A stretch of 64,000 nt of DNA, taken from NCBI RefSeq assembly GCF_900460955.1, contig NZ_UFUW01000001.1, positions 1,796,738 to 1,860,737 of the forward strand, given 5' to 3'. The notes below the pieces were generated by a model. It did not search any database, was not told the DNA's origin, and saw only the letters and a list, made by a program, of their open reading frames with translations. The translations under genes and the position numbers were made by a program. Shown here in pieces: positions 45,028-53,574 of this stretch; positions within the stretch are counted from its first letter, which is position 1; each line of letters starts with the position of its first letter. The DNA is from Cardiobacterium valvarum (GTDB taxonomy: Bacteria; Pseudomonadota; Gammaproteobacteria; Cardiobacteriales; Cardiobacteriaceae).

Positions 45028-46494
45028 ATGTCCCACGGACTCGTCACAGCGGCCTACATCGTCGCCGCCATCTTCTTCATCTTCTCGCTCGCCGGCCTCT
45101 CCCGTCAGGAAAGCGCGAAAAACGGCAACGTCTTCGGCATCATCGGCATGGCCATCGCGCTCATCGCCACTATCTATGCCGACGGCACCAAAGGCTTCAG
45201 CTACATCATCGTCGCCATGCTTATCGGTGCCGCTATCGGCATCCAGAAAGCGCGCAAAGTCGAAATGACGCAAATGCCGGAACTCATCGCATTGCTGCAC
45301 AGCTTCGTCGGCCTCGCCGCCGTGCTGGTTGGCATCAGCAGCTTCGCCGCCCCGGGCGAAGTCGCACCGGATATGCACACCATCCACCTCATCGAGGTTT
45401 TCGTCGGTATCTTCATCGGCGCCGTCACCTTCACCGGTTCGCTCGTCGCCTTCGGCAAGCTGAACGGCAAAATCAGCAGCAAACCGCTGCAACTGCCGCA
45501 CAAGCACAAACTCAATCTAGTCGCGCTTGTTGCCTCGCTCATCCTGCTTTTCATCTTCCTGAGCAGCAGCCACGCGCCTGCGGCCGAAACCCTCTACCGC
45601 ATGGTGGACGGCCAGCCTGTCGCCGCGCTGGTGCGCCCGGTCAGCAGCCAGGGAATCATGATCTTCGCCCTCGCCGCCATGACCCTCATCGCCTTTGCCT
45701 TCGGCTGGCACCTCGTTGCCTCCATCGGCGGTGCGGATATGCCGGTGGTCGTTTCCATGCTGAACTCCTATTCCGGCTGGGCGGCAGCAGCGGCGGGCTT
45801 CATGCTCTCAAACGACCTGCTCATCGTCACCGGCGCACTGGTCGGCTCTAGCGGTGCCATCCTCTCCTACATCATGTGCAGGGCGATGAACCGCTCCTTC
45901 ATCTCTGTTATCGCGGGCGGATTCGGTACCGACGGCTCGGCTGCGGCAGACGGCGGTGAAATCGGAGAATACCGCGAACTGCAGCCGACGGATGTCGCCG
46001 ATATGCTGAAAAACGCGCACAGCGTTATCATCACCCCCGGCTACGGCATGGCCGTCGCGCAAGCACAATATCCGGTGGCCGAAATCACCGAGCTGCTGCG
46101 CAAACAGGGTGTGAACGTGCGCTTCGGCATCCACCCCGTCGCGGGCCGCCTACCGGGGCACATGAACGTGCTGCTCGCAGAAGCGAAAGTGCCGTATGAC
46201 ATCGTGCTGGAAATGGACGAAATCAATGATGACTTCCCGGATACCGACGTCGTCCTCGTCATCGGCGCGAACGACACCGTCAACCCCGCTGCGCAAACCG
46301 ACCCGCACAGCCCGATCGCCGGCATGCCCGTGCTCGAAGTGTGGAAAGCGGCCAACGTTATCGTCTTCAAACGCTCGATGAACACCGGCTACGCCGGCGT
46401 GCAAAACCCGCTGTTCTTCAACGAAAACAGCTATATGTGCTTCGGCGACGCCAAAGCGACCGTGGACGCCATCCTCGCTGCCCTGCGCGGTTAA
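45028..46494 (+). CDS. pntB: NAD(P) transhydrogenase subunit beta
   Basis: This 488-residue PntB carries about nine membrane helices (residues 1-280). The NADP-binding domain dIII contains [40 protein letters not shown] and [15 protein letters not shown]. The conserved [17 protein letters not shown] lies near the C-terminus. With PntA it forms the proton-translocating transhydrogenase of the inner membrane. A good GGGGGTTAATTAGT start region and a downstream terminator define the pntAB operon. Confidence 0.96.
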   Translation: MSHGLVTAAYIVAAIFFIFSLAGLSRQESAKNGNVFGIIGMAIALIATIYADGTKGFSYIIVAMLIGAAIGIQKARKVEMTQMPELIALLHSFVGLAAVLVGISSFAAPGEVAPDMHTIHLIEVFVGIFIGAVTFTGSLVAFGKLNGKISSKPLQLPHKHKLNLVALVASLILLFIFLSSSHAPAAETLYRMVDGQPVAALVRPVSSQGIMIFALAAMTLIAFAFGWHLVASIGGADMPVVVSMLNSYSGWAAAAAGFMLSNDLLIVTGALVGSSGAILSYIMCRAMNRSFISVIAGGFGTDGSAAADGGEIGEYRELQPTDVADMLKNAHSVIITPGYGMAVAQAQYPVAEITELLRKQGVNVRFGIHPVAGRLPGHMNVLLAEAKVPYDIVLEMDEINDDFPDTDVVLVIGANDTVNPAAQTDPHSPIAGMPVLEVWKAANVIVFKRSMNTGYAGVQNPLFFNENSYMCFGDAKATVDAILAALRG

Positions 46495-46509
46495 GCGGCA
46501 TCCGTCCTG

Positions 46510-46544
46510 CTTCCCCCTGCTGCCCGGCAGGGGGAATTTCTTTA
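46510..46544 (+). terminator. Terminator of pntAB
   Basis: TTCCCCCTGC / GCAGGGGGAA with loop TGCCCG is followed by TTTCTTT. Confidence 0.82.
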
Positions 46545-46662
46545 CCTGTCACTAAAGCTGCCTTGAATCCTCCGCAGTCGCGTATAACACCATCCTGTCT
46601 CTAGCAAAGCAGCATCAGACAGACCGCCACCCAACAATCACACCAGCCCACAAGGAACCCGC

Positions 46663-47565
46663 ATGAGCGCACTCCTCACTGCCAGCCAACTCAGCAAAAC
46701 CTTCGGCAACTTCACCGCCGTAAACAAGGTGGACATCCACATCAACGCCGGCGAAATGATCGCCCTTGCCGGACATAACGGGGCCGGCAAATCTACCCTG
46801 ATGAAAATGCTGCTCGGCCTGCTCACGCCGACAAGCGGCAGCATCAGCATCAACGGCCACAGCGCGACCAGCCTCGCCGCGCGGCAGCTTATCGGCTATC
46901 TGCCGGAAACCGTCGCTCTTTATCCAAACATGACGGGCTTTGAAACACTCGATTTCTTTGCCGACCTCAAACACGTCAGCCGCGAGCGCAACCGCGAACT
47001 GCTCACCCGCGTCGGCATTATCGAGGCGGCGAAAAAACGCGTCGGTACCTATTCCAAGGGGATGCGGCAGCGCCTCGCCCTCGCGCAAGCCCTGCTTGGC
47101 CAGCCGAAAATCCTGCTGCTGGACGAACCGACTACCGGCCTTGACCCCGCCTCACGGGCCGATTTCTACCGCATCCTCGACGAACTGCGCGCACAAGGCA
47201 CCGCTATCCTCCTTTCCTCGCATGCCCTTGCCGAACTTGCCGACCAGGCCGACCGTATCGTTATCATGAAAAGCGGCGTGAAAACCGCCGATGGTGACCT
47301 GCACGCCCTGCGCCGCGACGCCGGCCTGCCGACCCGCCTGCGCGCCTGGTTTGCCGATGCCGTCAAGCTGCCCGCACCATGGCAACCAGAAGGCGACGGC
47401 TGGGTCTGCGCCAGCAGCGAAACGGATAAAGTCGTGCGTCTCGGCGAACTGTGGCAAGCGGGACAACCGACAAACATCGATATCCTCCCGCCTGCACTGG
47501 ATGACCTCTACGCCCACTTCCTGCGCCGCGAAGAAGCCACGGGAAACCACGATGACGCCGCCTGA
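46663..47565 (+). CDS. nosF: ABC transporter ATP-binding protein, NosF-like
   Basis: The 300-residue ATPase has Walker A GHNGAGKST near residue 39, a C-loop YSKGMRQRLALAQALL (the degenerate signature typical of NosF/CcmA-like ATPases) and Walker B ILLLDEPTTGLDPASR. LSSHALAEL is the switch region. The C-terminal 80 residues resemble the NosF tail. In nitrous-oxide reducers NosDFY inserts sulfur or copper into NosZ; here nosZ, nosD and nosL are absent from the window. The NosY-like permease is encoded two genes downstream. The stop overlaps the next ATG by 14 bases. Confidence 0.75.
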   Translation: MSALLTASQLSKTFGNFTAVNKVDIHINAGEMIALAGHNGAGKSTLMKMLLGLLTPTSGSISINGHSATSLAARQLIGYLPETVALYPNMTGFETLDFFADLKHVSRERNRELLTRVGIIEAAKKRVGTYSKGMRQRLALAQALLGQPKILLLDEPTTGLDPASRADFYRILDELRAQGTAILLSSHALAELADQADRIVIMKSGVKTADGDLHALRRDAGLPTRLRAWFADAVKLPAPWQPEGDGWVCASSETDKVVRLGELWQAGQPTNIDILPPALDDLYAHFLRREEATGNHDDAA

Positions 47566-48601
47566 CAACACCCAAGCCGGCAAACAGATCTGGATAGACG
47601 TCCTTACCGTCATTTCCTGCTTCGCCGTCGTCATCCTCCATACCAACAAAATCTTTTGGGAGCGCCCGCAAGGACGATTGTGGGTAACGGCAAATATCAT
47701 TGAGACCGTTTTCTACTATGCCGTCCCCGTTTTTTTCATGATCAGCGGCTATACCCTGATGGACTACCGGCAACGCTACAACAGCAAGACGTTTCTACAA
47801 AAACGATTCCGGAGGACGGTTATTCCCTTTATTGCCTGGTCACTGTTCGGCTTATGGTTGTATAGCTACAAGAACGCCATACCGCTTGAAACCGGGTGGC
47901 GCGATATCGTCAGCAGTACATTGACGCACCGCTATGTCGGCATTTACTGGTTTTTCATCCCGCTCTTTGCCATCTACCTCAGCTTGCCCGTTATCAGCCT
48001 GATACCGCAAGATAAACGGCAAAAAGTCTTTGCCTATTCCATAGCCTGTGCCTTCATTTCTTATGCCGTGTTGCCGACAGCCGCCAAACTGTTAATGCTG
48101 GATTACGATAAAGCGATACAGGCACCGTTTGTTGGCGGATACTTGCTTTACACCTTGCTGGGTTACTATCTGGGCCACTATGACATATCGCGGCGTATCC
48201 GTATCGCCCTCTATCTATCGGGGATTGCCGGACTGTGCCTGCATTTCTTCGGCACGCTCTATCTGTCTCCGCCCGACGGCATCGATCATACATTCAAAGA
48301 ATATCTGAATTTTCCCTGCGTCCTGTATTCCGCCGCCATATTCGTTTATTGCCGTTACAGCCATTACCATTGGCTAGAAAGGAATCCGGTGGCTATCCGT
48401 CTATTGCACTTGGCCAAAACGGCGGCGCTCGGCGTGTACCTGCTGCATATCTATTTCGTTTGGTATGTGCCGCAATGGTTGGGCCTACCCGAACAATCCA
48501 TCGTCTTTCGCGTCGGCGGCGCCGTCGGCATCTTCCTCGCCTGCGTCGCTATCAGCCACATCTTCCGCCGCATCCCGATCCTGCGCGCACTCATCCCCTA
48601 A
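47552..48601 (+). CDS. Acyltransferase 3 family membrane protein
   Basis: At 349 residues this protein has about ten membrane helices and the acyltransferase-3 hallmarks. The N-terminal WIDVLTVISCFAVVILHTNK contains the conserved helix with histidine. FFMISGYTLM and the later GVYLLHIYFVWYVPQWLG complete the fold. Members transfer O-acetyl or other acyl groups to cell-surface glycans. The ATG at 47552 overlaps the NosF-like gene by 14 bases. A position between the NosF-like ATPase and the NosY-like permease is unexpected. It is less G+C-rich than its two neighbours, which suggests later insertion. Confidence 0.85.
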   Translation: MTPPDNTQAGKQIWIDVLTVISCFAVVILHTNKIFWERPQGRLWVTANIIETVFYYAVPVFFMISGYTLMDYRQRYNSKTFLQKRFRRTVIPFIAWSLFGLWLYSYKNAIPLETGWRDIVSSTLTHRYVGIYWFFIPLFAIYLSLPVISLIPQDKRQKVFAYSIACAFISYAVLPTAAKLLMLDYDKAIQAPFVGGYLLYTLLGYYLGHYDISRRIRIALYLSGIAGLCLHFFGTLYLSPPDGIDHTFKEYLNFPCVLYSAAIFVYCRYSHYHWLERNPVAIRLLHLAKTAALGVYLLHIYFVWYVPQWLGLPEQSIVFRVGGAVGIFLACVAISHIFRRIPILRALIP

Positions 48602-48618
48602 GATCCCAAAGGAAACCC

Positions 48619-49434
48619 ATGAAGACCCTACTTACCCTTGCCCGTAAAGAAATCAAAGACGGCCTGCGCAACCGCTGGGTGCTGGCTATCGCCCTGCTAC
48701 TCGCTGCCTTCGCCTTGACGCTTGCCTTCCTCGGCAGCGCCCCGGCGGGCGAAACCAAAGCCAGCCCGCTCGCCATCACCGTGGTCAGCCTCGCCACACT
48801 GAACATCTACCTCATCCCGCTCATCGCCCTACTCCTTTCCTACGACGCCATCATCGGCGAAATCGAGCGCGGCACCATGGCACTCGTCCTCACCTACCCG
48901 CTGGCGCGCTGGCATATCGTCATTGGCAAATTCCTCGGCCAAAGCGCCATCCTCGCTATCGCTATCGCCATCGGTTACAGCGTCGCGGGGTTGGCTGTCG
49001 CCCTGTTGCACAAAAAAACCGGCTTCAGCTGGGCGGTATGGCAACCCTTCATCAAAATGACGGTCACCACCCTGCTGCTTGGTGCTGTCTTCCTCGCCAT
49101 CGGTTACGTCCTCTCGGCGCTGGCCAAACAGCGGGGCAGCGCCGCAGGCATGGCTATTGGCGTGTGGCTCTTCTTCGTGCTCCTCTATGACTTCGCTCTG
49201 CTCGGCGCGCTCATTGCCGACAAAGGCCAGCACATCAGCGCCAATATCTTGAACGCACTCCTGCTCGCCAACCCCACCGACACCTACCGCCTCTACAACC
49301 TGAGCGGTAACGTGGCGAGCGGCCTCGGTGCACAAAACGGCATCGCCGGCGGCATCCTGCTCACCACCCTGCTACTGTGGATCGCCGCGCCGCTGGGACT
49401 CACCATCGTGCTGTTCAGGCGGAAAACGTTGTAA
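48619..49434 (+). CDS. nosY: ABC transporter permease, NosY-like
   Basis: This 271-residue, six-helix permease begins LARKEIKDGLRNRWVLAIAL. It shows TVVSLATLNIYLIPLIALLL, YDAIIGEIERGTMALVLTYP and RWHIVIGKFLGQSAI, all features I recognise from NosY (ABC-2 type permease). It should pair with the NosF-like ATPase although an acyltransferase gene lies between. The ATG at 48619 is behind a GGAAACC site, 17 bases after the acyltransferase stop. The substrate is unknown; with no NosZ here it may serve another protein or a sulfur or metal export role. Confidence 0.8.
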   Translation: MKTLLTLARKEIKDGLRNRWVLAIALLLAAFALTLAFLGSAPAGETKASPLAITVVSLATLNIYLIPLIALLLSYDAIIGEIERGTMALVLTYPLARWHIVIGKFLGQSAILAIAIAIGYSVAGLAVALLHKKTGFSWAVWQPFIKMTVTTLLLGAVFLAIGYVLSALAKQRGSAAGMAIGVWLFFVLLYDFALLGALIADKGQHISANILNALLLANPTDTYRLYNLSGNVASGLGAQNGIAGGILLTTLLLWIAAPLGLTIVLFRRKTL

Positions 49435-49448
49435 CCACGCAAAATGCC

Positions 49449-49488
49449 GTGGCCGCCAAGCGGCATAAACGCCGGCTCGTCAAGCGAT
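49449..49488. repeat. Two degenerate copies of the dispersed repeat
   Basis: GCCAAGCGGCATAAACGCC is followed after 24 bases by TCAAGCGATCGG. They sit right after the NosY-like stop and before the IS remnant. Confidence 0.6.
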
Positions 49489-49510
49489 CGGTGGGAGGGA
49501 AATTTTTGCC

Positions 49511-50128
49511 ATGTTTCCCAAATGGCGCACCGTTCATTCTTACTTCCAGATATGGAGCGAACCCCGCGAAAATGGCATCAGCCTCCTTGAGGAAGTGTTA
49601 AAAAAATCAGGTGGTAGCAGCACGCCGCAAGCAGGGACGTAATGAAGCAACCACTTTCCTGATTATTGATGCGCAGAGTGTGAAGAACACGGATACCGCC
49701 ATGGAAAAAGGCTACGATGCCGGCAAGAAAGTGAGCGGTATCAAGCGGCATATAGCGGTTGACACGCAGGGTTTGCCGCATGCCCTTGCGGTGACGACGG
49801 CGGATGTTACGGATAGGAAAGGCTGCCTGCTGGCATTGGAACGTGAGCGGGATAATCTTGGCGCGGTACAAAAAGTCCTTGCCGACGGTGGCTACACAGG
49901 CGGAGCATTTGCGTTGTCGGTGCAGGAATTGACTGGTGCGGGGGTAGGGATTGCCAAACGAAACGAATTGCACCGTTTTGCGGTATTGCCGAAGCGATGG
50001 GTAGTAGGGCGCAGTTTTTCCTGACTGGAAAAGAACAGACAGCTTTGGAAGAACTGCGAGCGTAAGCTGAGTACCAGCCCCAAATGATGGTTTTGGCTTT
50101 CTTGGGAATCCTGCTACGAAGGCTATGA
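49511..50128 (+). pseudogene. Remnant of an IS5-like (DDE) transposase
   Basis: Pieces of one transposase are spread over several frames. MFPKWRTVHSYFQIWSE occurs first (frame from 49511). Then comes the catalytic part, with FLIIDAQSVKNTD (first Asp), GIKRHIAVDTQGLPHALAVT and VLADGGYTGGAF (second Asp), from about 49617. Near 50035 LEKNRQLWKNCERKLSTSP is in a third frame and MMVLAFLGILLRRL follows another shift. The N-terminus is missing. At least three frame breaks make it inactive. I did not find clear terminal inverted repeats. It follows a repeat copy and lies downstream of the NosY-like gene. Confidence 0.85.
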
Positions 50129-50155
50129 ACACGTTCTTAAGCCGGTCACCTGTTT

Positions 50156-50539
50156 TCAGGTACAAACAGTAATGACGGTTACCACGGTTTGCAACAGAGT
50201 GAGCAACAGCAGTCGCTTGCATAGACGCGCTGCACCACGACAGCGAGCTACTAACGGAACGTGGGGACGGGCACGACGCAGCCCCAGGTCGGCAAGCGCA
50301 GTATCAAAGGCGGAAATGTCAGCGTTTTCATTCATCCAGCGGCGAAAAATGGCAGTATCGAAAGCAATGCGCCAATGCAGCCATAGCGCCGCCAGGGTCA
50401 GCAGCGCCCACACGATCAGCATCAGCATGCTATCCGCACGCCAGCCGTTTAGTGCGGCCAGGAGCAGGTTGAACGGTAGTAGGCGGCGCGTCGCATCCAG
50501 CAGCGCCGTAGTGGTGTACAGCAGGTCATTCATTGGCAT
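50156..50539 (-). CDS. Small membrane protein next to the YnbD-like phosphatase
   Basis: The 127-residue protein has two or three membrane segments (LLPFNLLLAALNGW, MLMLIVWALLTLAALWLHW and a C-terminal RLLLLTLLQTVVTVITV). Between them lies a soluble stretch, AFDTALADLGLRRARP. I do not recognise the family. It begins 14 bases inside the 3-prime end of the phosphatase gene, so the two are translationally coupled and probably act together. Confidence 0.55.
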   Translation of the reverse strand: MPMNDLLYTTTALLDATRRLLPFNLLLAALNGWRADSMLMLIVWALLTLAALWLHWRIAFDTAIFRRWMNENADISAFDTALADLGLRRARPHVPLVARCRGAARLCKRLLLLTLLQTVVTVITVCT

Positions 50540-51821
50540 TTTCCAGCGCTTGTACGACGGCTATACGGGTTTCCTCCGGCAGACGGGCGAGCGGACGGAT
50601 ACTGCGGATGTGGCGCAAGGCGCTGTCCACATCGGTTTCCCCGCCGTAGCGCACCAGCCAGACAAGGGCAGCAGCGACACTGCGGCCATAGCCGAGGGCA
50701 CAGCAGATAAGGACGGGGTCAGGTTGTGTGTTGAGGAAAGCTTCGATGGCAGCAGCGGCGCGGTTGAGGGCGGCGGGGTCAGGCGCGGTCATGTCCAGCA
50801 TGGGTTCGCTGTGGTAATGGGTGGAGCGGCGGCGCAGGCTACATTCGGCGCAGGTATCCACTACGGCGTGGTATTGGTCGGCAGCGAGGATGCTGCCGAG
50901 GTACAGGCGTGGGGTGAGGGCAGCGGTGCTGCGTGCATTGCCGCGTAACCAAGCATACTGGTTGAAGCGGTAAGCGAAATGCAAGGGCGTGAGTAGCAGG
51001 CGGGCGGCGAGCGTCGGGCGCCCGTCTGCCTGTTTTTGCCAAATAGCAGCACCGAGGCGGGCGTGTCCGGCAGCGAGGATGAGGCAGGAGGTCGCAGGCC
51101 AGAGTAGCCACAACCAGGCACCACCCCAACGCGCCGGCAGGGCGATGAGGATGGCGAGGGCGAGATAAAGGAAGGCAAAGCGGCGGCGGCGTGGAGTTAT
51201 GGGCTCGTGCGCCCGTAGTGGTGAGACTCCCTGCCACGGCAGCACCCAGAGGATGAAGGCACCGGCGAGTAACGCAGTCGGGATGTCGATGAAGTGGTGC
51301 TGATAGGTAGTGAGCACTGAGGCACCGATGAGCAGGCACCAGGCAAACCACAGCGGGCGTAACCACGACGGCAGTTTCGGCCAGTAAAAGCGGCCAATGA
51401 TGAGGGTGAGGATGATATGCAGCGAGGGCATTTCGTTGTAAGCCTGATCGAAAGCGGCAAGCGAGCGGAAGAGCGCGGCAAAGAGGCCGTCACCGATGTC
51501 TTTCGCCCAGCTGATTTGCAACGGGAAAAGCAGGAAACCGCTGATGGCGATGGCTTGCGCAGCGAGCAGTTGCGCGATGTAGCGGTGTTGTTCGCGCGTA
51601 CTTGCGCAGAGAAAAAAACCAAGGCCGTAGAAGAGGTTGAGCGACCAGTAGGGGATGATGGTCCACGGCAGGAAGGAAATGTGGTGTTCCCAGGCGTAGG
51701 CGATTTCGGGAACGTCGGCGCGGCTCGCAGTGTAATGGTTGGTGAGGCCGTAGCTGAGGTAGAAGATGGTGGCGACGGCGGCAAGTTTGAGCAGGGTGGG
51801 GATGAAGGCGGGTTTGTTCAC
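50526..51821 (-). CDS. PAP2 / dual-specificity phosphatase fusion, YnbD-like
   Basis: At 431 residues it combines an N-terminal PAP2-like membrane domain with a C-terminal dual-specificity phosphatase domain. The first has six or more helices, EMPSLHIILTLIIGRFYW with the histidine, and HHFIDIPTALLAGAFI as the second motif. The second has CALGYGRSVAAALVWL with the Cx5R active site near residue 376. The layout is that of E. coli YnbD. A role in lipid headgroup metabolism is plausible but unproven. The first codon is GTG without a clear ribosome binding site; an internal start is possible. The gap to fur contains only the fur terminator. Confidence 0.8.
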   Translation of the reverse strand: MNKPAFIPTLLKLAAVATIFYLSYGLTNHYTASRADVPEIAYAWEHHISFLPWTIIPYWSLNLFYGLGFFLCASTREQHRYIAQLLAAQAIAISGFLLFPLQISWAKDIGDGLFAALFRSLAAFDQAYNEMPSLHIILTLIIGRFYWPKLPSWLRPLWFAWCLLIGASVLTTYQHHFIDIPTALLAGAFILWVLPWQGVSPLRAHEPITPRRRRFAFLYLALAILIALPARWGGAWLWLLWPATSCLILAAGHARLGAAIWQKQADGRPTLAARLLLTPLHFAYRFNQYAWLRGNARSTAALTPRLYLGSILAADQYHAVVDTCAECSLRRRSTHYHSEPMLDMTAPDPAALNRAAAAIEAFLNTQPDPVLICCALGYGRSVAAALVWLVRYGGETDVDSALRHIRSIRPLARLPEETRIAVVQALENANE

Positions 51822-52030
51822 AGGATGTCGTCTTTTACGATAGCGCGCTCAATTTTATGCGAAGGAAACCTGATAGGCGATAAGTGTCGCCTGATGGGCT
51901 TTGTGGATGACGTGGCCGCCCTCCCTCTTGTCTTGAACACGAATAGTATGGAACGCAGCATGAGGTTGATGCAGAACAAAGTGCGCGGGTTGCCACAGAT
52001 TCTTTATTCATTTTTCGCCGCTTATTCGTG

Positions 52031-52058
52031 AAAAACGCTTCCTTACGGAAGCGTTTTG
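52031..52058 (-). terminator. Terminator of fur
   Basis: AAAACGCTTCC / GGAAGCGTTTT with loop TTAC lies downstream of the fur stop on the minus strand. Confidence 0.88.
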
Positions 52059-52093
52059 TGGGTGAGCACTGGTTTCATCATCTGGGTTTGCAA

Positions 52094-52513
52094 CTATTTG
52101 GCGAGATCTCCGTTGTAAACGCCGTAGAGGATAAGGCTATGGTCTTCGAGTTCGTAGCCGTATTCACGCGCAACTTCTTTGAGGCGCTCAGCAATGGTTT
52201 TATCATAGAATTCAACGACTTTACCGGTTTTCACACAGATGAGGTGATTGTGGTGGTCACCGTTGTTGATTTCGAAAACGCTGTGGTTGCCTTCAAAGTT
52301 GTGTCGTTTGAGGATGCCCGCCTGTTCGAATTGGGTCAGGACGCGGTACACGGTGGCGAGGCCGATGTCTTCATCCGCTTTGAGCAGGATTTTATATACG
52401 TCTTCCGCGCTGAGGTGGCGGGCGTTGTCCGTAGTCTCGCGTTCCATGATTTCAAGGATTTTCATCCTCGGCCCGGTCACTTTCAGCCCGGCTTTTTTAA
52501 TTTGAGAACTCAT
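52094..52513 (-). CDS. fur: Ferric uptake regulator Fur
   Basis: The 139-residue protein has the winged-helix DNA-binding part (GLKVTGPRMKILEIME, ATVYRVLTQFEQAGIL) and the dimerisation part with the metal-binding HHNHLIC. The sequence after it reads VKTGKVVEFYD, so the second cysteine of the usual CxxC is missing and the structural zinc site is of the reduced type known from some pseudomonads. It represses iron-uptake genes when bound to Fe2+. I prefer the ATG at 52513 (conserved MSSQIKKAGL); a second ATG at 52543 would add ten residues and cannot be excluded. Confidence 0.95.
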   Translation of the reverse strand: MSSQIKKAGLKVTGPRMKILEIMERETTDNARHLSAEDVYKILLKADEDIGLATVYRVLTQFEQAGILKRHNFEGNHSVFEINNGDHHNHLICVKTGKVVEFYDKTIAERLKEVAREYGYELEDHSLILYGVYNGDLAK

Positions 52514-52659
52514 GTCGTTTTCGTCTCCGTGTAATGTTGTCATGTTCTTTTACTTGGGGATTGCCTCTCGGCAGCTTTGCCGGTAGATGATCGGGTTTTG
52601 TTATTTTTATGTGATTAGAGGTGAAAGGAGAAAGCAGTTGTCCCGCTTTCCCGAAATAC

Positions 52660-53523
52660 TCAGGCTTCGATGTGCGAACGCAGTTGGTGCATGGCCTGTT
52701 GTTCGATTTGCCGGATGCGCTCTGCCGAGACTTTGTATTCATCGGCAAGGGTTTGCAGAGTCGCTTTGTTGTCTTCATTCAGCCAGCGGGCCTGGACGAT
52801 GGCGCGGCTGCGGTCATCCAGTGATTGCAGACCTCTGGCAAGTTTGCGCTGCATCAGGTTGTCGTGTTCGGCGTTCTCTGCGCTTTCTGCTGGGTCAACG
52901 CTGCTGTCTGTCAGCCATTGTGAGGGGCTGAAGTGATCGTTGTCTTCGTCGTCATCGCCGAGTTCGAAGGCGATGTCCTGGCCGTGGATGCGGCTTTCCA
53001 TTTCGAAAACGTCTTTGGTGCTGACGTTGAGTTCGTCGGCAATTACGCGCGCTTCTTCTTCGTTTAACCAACCGATGCCTTTTTTCATGCTGCGCAGGTT
53101 AAAGAAGAGTTTGCGCTGCGCTTTGGTGGTGGCGATTTTAACCATGCGCCAGTTGCGGATGACGTATTCGTGGATTTCGCTTTTGATCCAGTGCACGGCG
53201 AAGGATACGAGGCGCACACCACGTTGCGGCTCAAAGCGTTTAACGGCTTTCATCAGGCCGATGTTACCTTCCTGGATGAGGTCGCCTAGCGGCAGGCCGT
53301 AGCCAGTGAAGCCGCGCGCGATATGGACGACGAATTTGAGGTGGTGGACGATAAGGGTTTGCGCGGCGTTGATGTCGTTAGTTTCTTGCAGGGCAATGGC
53401 CAAGCGGCGTTCTTCGTCGGCATCCAGAGCCGGGATTTGCCGGACTTTAGCGATGTATTGGTCGATGTCGGTGCTGGGGGTTAACCAGTTTTGGTGGCTG
53501 AGGGTTAGTGCTGTTGTCGTCAT
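52660..53523 (-). CDS. rpoH: RNA polymerase sigma factor RpoH
   Basis: This 287-residue sigma-32 shows region 2 (LIVHHLKFVVHIARGFTGYG, LPLGDLIQEGNIGLMKAVKR, FAVHWIKSEIHEYVIRNWR) and the RpoH box region (TTKAQRKLFFNLRSMKKGIG). Region 4 has a helix-turn-helix (LADEYKVSAERIRQIEQQAM). It directs the heat-shock regulon. The ATG at 53523 has an AGGAG site nine bases upstream, so I prefer it over the in-frame start 12 codons earlier. ftsY ends 51 bases upstream, without ftsE and ftsX between them. Confidence 0.96.
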   Translation of the reverse strand: MTTTALTLSHQNWLTPSTDIDQYIAKVRQIPALDADEERRLAIALQETNDINAAQTLIVHHLKFVVHIARGFTGYGLPLGDLIQEGNIGLMKAVKRFEPQRGVRLVSFAVHWIKSEIHEYVIRNWRMVKIATTKAQRKLFFNLRSMKKGIGWLNEEEARVIADELNVSTKDVFEMESRIHGQDIAFELGDDDEDNDHFSPSQWLTDSSVDPAESAENAEHDNLMQRKLARGLQSLDDRSRAIVQARWLNEDNKATLQTLADEYKVSAERIRQIEQQAMHQLRSHIEA

Positions 53524-53574
53524 TATGTCGAGGCTCCTATATTTGATTTTTCTGTTCAATTTTACGTTTACATT

